From Deltaproteobacteria bacterium (GTDB lineage Bacteria; Desulfobacterota; GWC2-55-46): a stretch of 11,750 nt of DNA. The notes under the pieces are model-generated. The model did not search any database and was not told the origin of the DNA. It saw only the letters and a program-made list of their open reading frames with translations. A program made the position numbers and the translations under genes. The DNA is taken from NCBI GenBank assembly GCA_016234955.1, contig JACRNN010000080.1, positions 1 through 11,750 on the forward strand. Direction: 5' to 3'. Shown piece after piece: positions 7,172-11,750 of the stretch. Within the stretch, counting starts at the first letter, position 1. Every line of letters begins with the position of its first letter.

Positions 7172-7319
7172 CAGGCTACTCAAAAAGATTCCGACCCACG
7201 CCACTTGGCGTGGGTGCCCCGGAGGCGTCGAGGAGTGCGGAATGAGGCGTACTTTTTCCGTACGCCGCAGTGACGAGCGACGATGACAACGAAGCAGATG
7301 GACTTTTTCAGTAGCCTGT
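7171..7319. mobile_element. family A terminal-inverted-repeat element, copy 2 (uninterrupted)
   Basis: The 149-bp element runs from ACAGGCTACTCAAAAAG (7171-7187) to its inverted partner CTTTTTCAGTAGCCTGT (7303-7319), 17 bp with one mismatch at the same position as in the other copy. Internal hairpins are CCCACGCC-ACTT-GGCGTGGG (about 7195-7214) and GGCGTAC-TTTTTCC-GTACGCC (about 7246-7266). Compared with 4197-4412 it is inverted and lacks the B insertion. No reading frame of note is present. It ends 14 nt before the purN start. Confidence 0.75.
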
Positions 7320-7333
7320 ACTGAGGGGATGCC

Positions 7334-7993
7334 ATGCTCAAAATAGGCGTGCTCGTCTCCGGGGGCGGCACAAACCTCCAATCCATAATAGACTCCATAG
7401 AAGACAAGCGGCTCGACGCCTCCATTGCCGTGGTGATAAGCGACAACCCTGACGCCTATGCAATCGAGCGCGCAAGGAGCCACTCCATAAGGACCGAGGT
7501 CCTGCCCAGGGGAGGCTTCGCCGCAAGGGAGGCCTATGACCTTGCGCTCTCAGCGCTCCTCAAGGGGCACGGCGTCGAGCTTGTAGTGATGGCCGGGTTC
7601 ATGCGGATACTCTCGCGCCCTATGCTTGAAGCATTCCCCATGAGGATAATGAACATCCACCCCGCGCTCCTGCCCTCGTTCCCCGGCCTCAACGTACAGA
7701 AAAAGGCCCTTGAGTTCGGGGTGAAGTTCTCCGGTTGCACCGTCCACTTCGTTGACGAGGGGTTGGATAACGGCCCCATCATCATCCAGGCCGTGGTCCC
7801 GGTCAAGGACAACGACACGGTGGAGGACCTCGGCAAGAGGATACTGGCCGAGGAGCACAGGATATACCCGCAGGCCATCCAGCTCTTCTCCGAAGGCAGG
7901 CTCCGCGTCGAGGGCAGACGTGTCTTCGTCAAGGGCGGCGCGGAGGCCGACTCAGCACTTGAGAATCCAGTTGCTACGATATTCGGCGGATAG
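7334..7993 (+). CDS. purN: phosphoribosylglycinamide formyltransferase (GAR transformylase)
   Basis: PurN transfers a formyl group from 10-formyltetrahydrofolate to GAR, the third step of purine synthesis. The protein is 219 aa, the family length or slightly longer. The phosphate-binding loop is IGVLVSGGGTNLQSIID (4-20). The folate-site region includes VMAGFMRILS (85-94). The catalytic triad is in MNIHPALLPSFPGLNVQKKA and GLDNGPI: Asn107, His109 and Asp145, corresponding to Asn106, His108 and Asp144 of the E. coli enzyme. The ATG is preceded by GAGGGGA at a good distance. The gene is in line with purM, but family C and family A elements fill the gap, and an A fragment plus a B repeat begin just after its stop. 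Confidence 0.97.
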   Translation: MLKIGVLVSGGGTNLQSIIDSIEDKRLDASIAVVISDNPDAYAIERARSHSIRTEVLPRGGFAAREAYDLALSALLKGHGVELVVMAGFMRILSRPMLEAFPMRIMNIHPALLPSFPGLNVQKKALEFGVKFSGCTVHFVDEGLDNGPIIIQAVVPVKDNDTVEDLGKRILAEEHRIYPQAIQLFSEGRLRVEGRRVFVKGGAEADSALENPVATIFGG

Positions 7994-7996
7994 TGT

Positions 7997-8011
7997 ACAG
8001 GCCGCTGAAAA
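7997..8011. repeat. family A end fragment
   Basis: ACAGGCCGCTGAAAA matches the terminal repeat of family A; the next bases (CGTC) still recall AAGTCC before similarity fades. It begins 3 nt after the purN stop. No opposite end is found, so this is a truncated copy, apparently cut by the family B repeat that follows at 8022. Confidence 0.5.
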
Positions 8012-8021
8012 CGTCTTTCAT

Positions 8022-8076
8022 GTTGAAGCTCCCAGCGGCTTTTCCGCGGGGAATGCGCTCGCTATGCATATTCAAC
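8022..8076 (+). repeat. family B palindromic repeat, copy 4 (short form)
   Basis: The copy runs from GTTGAAGCTCCCAGCGGC through TTTTCCGCGGGGAATGCG to GCTCGCTATGCATATTCAAC. It equals the first few bases of the full unit joined to its second hairpin and end, with the middle missing. Its outer ends form an inverted pair, GTTGAA (8022-8027) and TTCAAC (8071-8076). It lies 11 nt before the DUF523 start and includes an in-frame ATG at 8064. Confidence 0.75.
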
Positions 8077-8087
8077 CGATTGCCACC

Positions 8088-8528
8088 ATGCGGCAAAAAA
8101 CCCCCGTCATAATAAGCGCCTGCCTTCTTGGGCTCAACACCAGGCACGACGCAGGCTCGGCCCTCTCATTCGAGGTCGTAAGGCTCCTTGAAGGGCGGGC
8201 CTTTATCCCGGTCTGCCCTGAGCAGTTGGGAGGGCTCCCCACCCCGAGGCCGAGGGCGGAGCTTATTTGCGGCTCGGGCGCCGGCGTGCTCAAAGGCGAC
8301 TGCCGGGTAATGGACGAGCGCGGCCTTGACGTCACCGAAAACTTCGTCAGGGGCGCGCAGGAGGTCCTCAGGATCGCGAGGCTTTCAGGGGCTGTCGAGG
8401 CATTTCTAAAGGAGAAGAGCCCGTCGTGCGGCCCGACGACGGTGGTCAGGGACGGCAAGACCGTTGCCGGAGAGGGCGTTACCGCGGCCCTCCTTAAGAT
8501 GGAAGGGGTTGCGGTAAAGGGGTTTTAG
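8088..8528 (+). CDS. DUF523 family cysteine-rich protein
   Basis: The 146-aa protein has the full DUF523 (YbbK-type) signature: VIISACLLGLNTRHDAGS (8-24), IPVCPEQLGGLPTPRPRAE (40-58) and FLKEKSPSCGPTTV (106-119). Cys12, Cys43, Cys61, Cys72 and Cys114 are conserved-looking and may bind metal, but the family's biochemical role is not established. The start at 8088 lies just outside a family B repeat. An in-frame ATG at 8064 would add eight repeat-coded residues. Neither start has a strong ribosome-binding site. The gene follows purN in the same direction and may be cotranscribed with it. Confidence 0.9.
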   Translation: MRQKTPVIISACLLGLNTRHDAGSALSFEVVRLLEGRAFIPVCPEQLGGLPTPRPRAELICGSGAGVLKGDCRVMDERGLDVTENFVRGAQEVLRIARLSGAVEAFLKEKSPSCGPTTVVRDGKTVAGEGVTAALLKMEGVAVKGF

Positions 8529-8554
8529 TGTATCCTTCGTCATATACTTTATGC

Positions 8555-8583
8555 TTGACGTAATTGTGAGTTATTATTATAAT
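8555..8583 (+). promoter_or_regulatory. near-consensus sigma70 promoter
   Basis: TTGACG (8555-8560) and TATAAT (8578-8583) are separated by exactly 17 bp in an AT-rich stretch, five of six and six of six matches to consensus. Transcription would start near 8590 and lead into the small ORF at 8618. This is by far the clearest promoter in the window. Confidence 0.7.
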
Positions 8584-8602
8584 ATAAGGCATAATATTAT
8601 AA
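8577..8602. promoter_or_regulatory. inverted repeat over the -10 box, possible operator
   Basis: TTATAATAT (8577-8585) and ATATTATAA (8594-8602) are exact inverted copies with an 8-nt spacer. The left arm contains the -10 hexamer and the spacer contains the likely start point, a placement typical of a repressor site. AT-only arms can also arise by chance. Confidence 0.35.
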
Positions 8603-8617
8603 AGTCATGACAAAATA

Positions 8618-8800
8618 ATGAAAAAACATACTGTAAAAAAAATCAAAGCTCTCCCCGAAGTAACAGAGAGCTACCATCAAGAGATTATCGTTAAGCCTGC
8701 CAAGCGATTACTTGATGCGTTAGTTGAAAGTGAGAAAAAAGAAGTCTCAGCTTTAATAAAAACTCGCAAGGCTTCTACTTCTTCATCTTCATCCCGATAA
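8618..8800 (+). CDS. small basic protein of unknown function
   Basis: This is a 60-aa ORF, not recognised. It begins MKKHTVKKIKALPEV, has a helical, charged middle (KPAKRLLDALVESEKKEVSA) and ends in a low-complexity serine run. Its codons are AT-rich, unlike the flanking purine and DUF523 genes. No Shine-Dalgarno sequence precedes the ATG, but a near-consensus promoter with a palindrome over the -10 box lies 35-60 bp upstream. Its 3' end overlaps the convergent ORF by 26 bp. It could be a small regulator, for example an antitoxin-like protein; that is a guess from promoter layout and size. Confidence 0.45.
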   Translation: MKKHTVKKIKALPEVTESYHQEIIVKPAKRLLDALVESEKKEVSALIKTRKASTSSSSSR

Positions 8801-9083
8801 GTTCAAGAAACTTATCTTTCGTAATTCCAAGTCCACCTGCCCATTCTTGAGCAATTAACTTCTTCTTTACATTTCCATACACATTAGCAACGAGTATACA
8901 TGCGATTTTTTTGTCATCATACCCTTTTCGTTTGAGCCTTTCTACCAATTCTTTCTGTGCTTTGATGAGTAACTCTTGATAATTACTGCCTTTTAGCTCT
9001 TCGATAATTTTAACAAGAGTAGCATGAGAAAGAGACGTAACATCGATACTCACAGAACCTTTGTCCTTAGATTTGTTATCCAT
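8775..9083 (-). CDS. hypothetical 102-aa helical protein
   Basis: This ORF of unrecognised family is preceded by GAGAGG 5 nt before its ATG, and its AT-rich but protein-like codon pattern makes it credible. It is charged and mostly helical: a polar N-terminus (MDNKSKDKGSVSIDV), a helix-rich centre (LVKIIEELKGSNYQELLIKA), LVERLKRKGYDDKKIACILV, and a lysine-rich tail. The central GYDDKKIACILV segment could be a helix-turn-helix-like unit, but that is not certain. It is transcribed towards the 8618 ORF and overlaps it tail to tail. Composition suggests a different origin from the flanking chromosome. Confidence 0.6.
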   Translation of the reverse strand: MDNKSKDKGSVSIDVTSLSHATLVKIIEELKGSNYQELLIKAQKELVERLKRKGYDDKKIACILVANVYGNVKKKLIAQEWAGGLGITKDKFLELIGMKMKK

Positions 9084-9138
9084 TACAGCCTCTCGTCATT
9101 ATTTTCGTTCTTTCAGTTAACCCAAGTATTGCCACTCT

Positions 9139-9279
9139 TTATTCTTCTTTACTCGGTGTTAGTTCTACCTCCAAATCAAGAAGTTTCTTTAAACGGGCCA
9201 CATCGTTTTTACTCAAATCTATCGGAAGTTGAATTTGGATAACCCTGAATCAAACAGGTCGAATGTCAACTCGATTCAT
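9139..9279 (-). pseudogene. small ORF broken by an in-frame TGA
   Basis: From ATG 9279 (GGAG 3-4 nt upstream) the frame reads MNRVDIRPV, meets TGA at 9250-9252, and continues in the same frame for 36 protein-like codons (FRVIQIQLPIDLSKNDVARL, then a leucine-rich acidic end) to TAA at 9139-9141. The downstream part has the look of an amphipathic protein C-terminus. It is on the same strand as the 102-aa ORF, 55 nt upstream of it, so it may be its decayed operon partner. It could also be chance. Confidence 0.3.
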
Positions 9280-9373
9280 TGGCTCCGCAAGTAACTATCA
9301 GACCACGGACTTTTCCATAAGGCTGCTTGATTATTTGAGATGTTGCAGGAGCATCCTAAGTTGCGCAAAGTTT

Positions 9374-9973
9374 TTAAAATCCATTTAGCGTGATGACGTA
9401 CCAGTAGTATTTGACAAACTCTGTCAGGAGTATCACAAGGCTGTTTCCGCTCCACCACCCGCTCTCGTCGAAGTTGGGCGTCGATACGCTGTAAGTCTCT
9501 ATCCTGACCCCGGGCGGGAGGATCCGGGAGAATATGTAGTCGGCCCTCTTCATGTGATAGAGCGACGTGATGAGGATAAGGGACCTGATATCGTAAGCGC
9601 CAAGCAGCCTCCTCACCTCGATGGCGTTCTCGTATGTGCTTTTAGACCGTTTCTCAAGTATTACCTTGAACTTCTCCATATCTCTTATTTTTTTGAGGTA
9701 TATCGAATCGATATCCGCGTCCTCATGGACGCCGCTCAGGATCAAGACCCCGGCCGCCTCCATCCTGAGGAGGTTGAGCCCGGCCTCCACCCTCCCCTTA
9801 CCCCCGGTCAATACCACGATGGCGTCGGCCTTTTCAACACCCGTCCTGTACCCCATCGTCTCCCGGACGAAGTTCAGGAAGAGAAGCGATATCACGGCGA
9901 AAACGAGGAAGACGACTGATAAGAGTATGTAGTTGCGCTTTTTCACCGCGGACCGCCCTTGCGTTTCTCCCAT
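9374..9973 (-). CDS. YdcF/SanA-like membrane protein (DUF218)
   Basis: This 199-aa protein has one N-terminal membrane helix (about 14-35) and a DUF218 domain. The family signatures are ADAIVVLTGGKGRVEAGLNL (49-68), SKSTYENA (110-117) and LITSLYHMKRADYIF (134-148). Relatives in E. coli (YdcF, ElyC, SanA) act at the inner membrane and some affect envelope integrity; the reaction is unknown. The first start, ATG 9973, lacks a clear ribosome-binding site. GTG at 9946, preceded by AAGGG, would remove nine residues and is a fair alternative. The gene is divergent from rpmB and ends next to the AT-rich island. Confidence 0.85.
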   Translation of the reverse strand: MGETQGRSAVKKRNYILLSVVFLVFAVISLLFLNFVRETMGYRTGVEKADAIVVLTGGKGRVEAGLNLLRMEAAGVLILSGVHEDADIDSIYLKKIRDMEKFKVILEKRSKSTYENAIEVRRLLGAYDIRSLILITSLYHMKRADYIFSRILPPGVRIETYSVSTPNFDESGWWSGNSLVILLTEFVKYYWYVITLNGF

Positions 9974-10019
9974 ATGGCCGGGGGTGACATGTTAAACCCA
10001 TCTCCCCTTTAAAAAAAAC

Positions 10020-10048
10020 TTGCTTTTAAAGATTTTATATGTTAAAAA
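10020..10048 (+). promoter_or_regulatory. possible rpmB promoter
   Basis: TTGCTT (10020-10025) and TAAAAA (10043-10048) with a 17-bp spacer lie in an AT-rich leader ahead of the L28 gene. AGATTTT (10030-10036) and AAAATCT (10046-10052) form an inverted repeat over the same stretch. The -10 match is only partial. Confidence 0.35.
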
Positions 10049-10078
10049 ATCTGGATAAATTTTTTGGAGGTTAAGCAC

Positions 10079-10345
10079 ATGGCAGCCACATGTGAAGTTT
10101 GCGGAAAAGGGCCGGTCTACGGGAACAACGTAAGCCATGCCAACAACAAGACCAGGAGAAGGTGGAACCCCAACCTTCAAACAGTCCGCGCCGCGCATCC
10201 GTGCGATGGCATGAAAAACCGACGAGGGCGGTCCGACGCTTCTCAAACGTCCCTGCGAAAAGTAAACCGACCGGATACGACCTACGCTTATCAGACGCAC
10301 CTTTTGATAAAGATGGATATCAGGATAAAGACCCGCGGAATATGA
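10079..10345 (+). CDS. rpmB: 50S ribosomal protein L28 with abnormal C-terminus
   Basis: The first 40 or so residues are canonical bacterial L28: MAATCEVCGKGPVYGNNVSH, then ANNKTRRRWNPNLQTVRAAH, with the first zinc-type CxxC pair (Cys5, Cys8). GGAGG lies 8 nt before the ATG. L28 is normally about 62-64 aa and in this Cys-containing type carries a second CxxC (usually VCTRC) near the end. Here the frame runs 88 codons into the downstream terminator hairpin, and residues 41-88 do not resemble L28. No CxxC can be read in any of the three forward frames between 10190 and 10345. A frameshift, a divergent end or an assembly error are all possible. One other frame has a stop near 10263, about where a normal L28 would end. 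Confidence 0.8.
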   Translation: MAATCEVCGKGPVYGNNVSHANNKTRRRWNPNLQTVRAAHPCDGMKNRRGRSDASQTSLRKVNRPDTTYAYQTHLLIKMDIRIKTRGI

Positions 10346-10364
10346 GCCGTGGGTCTCTTATTTT
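10329..10364 (+). terminator. rho-independent terminator after rpmB
   Basis: AGACCCGCGG (10329-10338) pairs with CCGTGGGTCT (10347-10356), ten pairs with one G-T wobble and an 8-nt loop. CTTATTTT follows. The stop codon of the extended L28 frame lies inside the loop, which supports the view that the gene originally ended earlier. Confidence 0.75.
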
Positions 10365-10391
10365 CGGCACATGCGCGCAGGATTAGCAGGA

Positions 10392-10844
10392 TTATTCGAT
10401 GGGGATAATGGGGTAATCCCCCCTAACCCCCCCACCCCCTTTAGAAAAGGGGGTGGCATTTGAAAGGGCTATGGCGTCTATCTCTATATCGACCCCCCTG
10501 GGCAGACCCCTGACCTCAACCGTCGCCCTGGCCGGGTAAGGCTCGGTGAAGAACTCGCCGTAGACGCTGTTCATCTCGTTGAACGCCGAGAGGTCTTTGA
10601 GGAATACCGTCGTCTTTACCACGTCCTTCATCGACGCCCCCCCTTCCTCAAGGACCATCCGCAGGTTTTTAAGGACCTGCCTTGTCTGTGCGGCGATGCC
10701 GCCCGGCACTACCGTGCCCGAGGCCGGGTCTATAGGTATCTGTCCGGAGAGGAAGATGAAGTCCCCCGCCTTAACGCCTTGAGAGTACGGGCCTATGGCC
10801 TGCGGGGCCTTGCCGGTCTTTATCTCTGCTTTTGCCATCTCCAC
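10392..10844 (-). CDS. ridA: RidA family 2-iminobutanoate/2-iminopropanoate deaminase
   Basis: RidA hydrolyses reactive enamine/imine products of PLP enzymes to 2-oxoacids. Family marks are APQAIGPYSQGVKAGDFIFL (13-32), SGQIPIDPASG (33-43), the TTVFLKDL stretch, YPARATVEV with the substrate-binding Arg106, and GVDIEIDAIA with Glu121 (Arg105 and Glu120 in many relatives). The protein is 150 aa, whereas the family ends near residue 127. The extra 23 residues (SNATPFSKGGGG and on) are encoded by a C-rich hairpin repeat. GTG 10844 is chosen because GAGGAG lies 6 nt upstream; ATG 10838, two codons later, is the alternative. It lies 61 bp downstream of the RelA/SpoT gene on the same strand, so cotranscription is likely. 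Confidence 0.93.
   Translation of the reverse strand: MEMAKAEIKTGKAPQAIGPYSQGVKAGDFIFLSGQIPIDPASGTVVPGGIAAQTRQVLKNLRMVLEEGGASMKDVVKTTVFLKDLSAFNEMNSVYGEFFTEPYPARATVEVRGLPRGVDIEIDAIALSNATPFSKGGGGVRGDYPIIPIE
10432..10456. repeat. C-rich hairpin repeat inside the ridA 3' end
   Basis: CCACCCCCTTT (10432-10442) and AAAGGGGGTGG (10446-10456) form a perfect 11-bp stem with a 3-nt loop, next to further C runs (10418-10431). Palindromes of this CCCCCTTT/AAAGGGGG type occur as intergenic repeats in many bacteria. Here the unit is read as the C-terminal extension of RidA. It could also act as the transcript end. Confidence 0.65.
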
Positions 10845-10905
10845 CCTAATCTCCTCGGTTAATGGTTCGGCCGCGGCGTATTCCCCGCGCCCATGCGCCT
10901 GCGGC

Positions 10906-11750
10906 TCAGACTATCTCCGGCTCGCCCTCTTTGGCAAGGCCCTTTATCCGCTCCACCTTAAGGACCTTTTTAATCTTCTGCAGAGACCTGATTATCTCCT
11001 TGAGGTGATCAAGGTCGTTCACCTCGATCTCGAACCTGCATATCGCCCTGTTGTCGTCGTTGCTGGTGTTTATCTCCGCGCTCGATATATTGGCGTCCGC
11101 CGACTTGATGGCGTTGGTCATGTCGGCAAGGAGCCCCTTTTCGTTCTTTGAGACTACCTCTATCTTGACGGGCCTGGTGGTCCTGGCCTTCTTGTCCCAC
11201 GCCACCTCTATCATCCTGTCCCTGTCCACGTGCAGGAGGTTCGGACAGTTGGCCGCATGCACGGCGACCCCCTGGCCGTGGGTCAAAAACCCCCTTATGT
11301 CGTCGCCCGGAAGAGGTGTGCAGCACCTGGCGAACCTGACCATGATGTCCTCGACACCTCTTACCATGATGGCGCTCTTGGAGACCTTCTCGGGCTTGAA
11401 CCTGTCAAGCACCCTCCTGAAGGGGGAGACCTTCTGCTTCTGCCCGAGCTTCTCCGGCGGGAGTATCTTGCCGAGGACCTGCAATACCGAGACCTTGCCG
11501 TAGCCTATGCTCGCCAGGAGGTTGTCCATGTCCGGCAGGCCGAACCCCTCCCTCGCTATCTTTTCTATTTCCCCGGACTTGACAGCCCTGGAGTACTCGA
11601 GGCCGTGCTTGGCGAACTCCTTCTCGCATATCTCCTTGCCGAGGTCGATGCTCTTCTCCCTCTCGTCGGTCTTTATCCAGTGGCGTATCCTTGCCTTGGC
11701 CTTTGAGCTTACCACGAACTTGAGCCAGTCCTTGCTCGGATGGTGGGCCT
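10906..11750 (-). CDS. RelA/SpoT family (p)ppGpp synthetase/hydrolase, C-terminal part (runs off the right edge)
   Basis: This is the C-terminal 280 residues of a Rel-type stringent response enzyme; the hydrolase and synthetase domains lie beyond the edge. The visible part begins HHPSKDWLKFVVSSKAKARI, the characteristic end of the TGS region leading into the helical domain (RIRHWIKTDEREKSIDLG). Next is the zinc-finger/conserved-cysteine domain with VRFARCCTPLPGDDIRGFLT and VHAANCPNLL. Last is an ACT (RRM-like) domain from about RPVKIEVVSKNEKGLLADMT to the end, closing KVERIKG plus a short acidic tail. The intact CC...C motif points to a ribosome-associated regulatory half of normal design. 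One Rel-type (bifunctional) enzyme is the usual case outside beta- and gammaproteobacteria; whether this one is bifunctional cannot be seen. ridA follows downstream. Confidence 0.95.
   Translation of the reverse strand, partial: AHHPSKDWLKFVVSSKAKARIRHWIKTDEREKSIDLGKEICEKEFAKHGLEYSRAVKSGEIEKIAREGFGLPDMDNLLASIGYGKVSVLQVLGKILPPEKLGQKQKVSPFRRVLDRFKPEKVSKSAIMVRGVEDIMVRFARCCTPLPGDDIRGFLTHGQGVAVHAANCPNLLHVDRDRMIEVAWDKKARTTRPVKIEVVSKNEKGLLADMTNAIKSADANISSAEINTSNDDNRAICRFEIEVNDLDHLKEIIRSLQKIKKVLKVERIKGLAKEGEPEIV

Noticed and set aside
1639..8076. CRISPR array from the repeated GC-rich hairpins
   Set aside because: Repeats are kilobases apart, differ in length and have no regular spacers or cas genes.
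7752..8087. Long plus-strand frame upstream of DUF523 that overlaps purN
   Set aside because: It is the purN sequence read in another frame and then repeat DNA. The DUF523 homology begins only after 8088.

Overview
The window looks like a chromosomal segment of a GC-rich bacterium, most simply an uncultivated Desulfobacterota/Nitrospirota-type (old 'deltaproteobacterial') lineage. The evidence is indirect: a SpoVG homologue, a purM-purN pair, a RidA gene next to a RelA/SpoT-type gene, and GC-rich codons. The sequence alone does not fix the taxon.

Layout. (1) 1-4185, minus strand: three genes read right to left. They are a large multi-pass GT-C-like membrane protein, a lipoprotein with a carbohydrate-binding-like domain and five membrane helices, and the N-terminus of a B12-binding radical SAM protein that runs off the left edge. 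They look like an envelope-glycan or lipid modification cluster. (2) 4197-5871: a repeat-rich stretch around a single small gene, spoVG (minus). (3) 5959-8528, plus strand: purM, purN and a DUF523 gene, separated by palindromic repeats. (4) 8529-9373: an AT-rich island with a near-consensus sigma70 promoter, two small convergent unknown ORFs and a broken ORF. (5) 9374-11750: a YdcF/DUF218 membrane protein (minus), rpmB for ribosomal protein L28 (plus, with an abnormal C-terminus), then ridA and the C-terminal part of a RelA/SpoT (p)ppGpp enzyme (both minus).

The main non-genic signal is a set of dispersed palindromic repeats that sit exactly at gene borders. Family A is about 149 bp with 17-bp terminal inverted repeats; it has two full copies and one end fragment. 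Family B is a GC-rich hairpin element of up to about 123 bp, with four copies in one orientation. Family C is a 130-bp long-stem hairpin. A C-rich hairpin lies at the 3' end of ridA. One B copy is nested inside an A copy. C and A lie end to end between purM and purN. Several ORF ends (both ends of the GT-C-like gene, the upstream open frame of the lipoprotein gene, the ridA C-terminus, possibly the DUF523 start) are made of repeat sequence, so apparent protein termini here need care.

No phage-defence system, CRISPR array, tRNA, rRNA or transposase gene was recognised.
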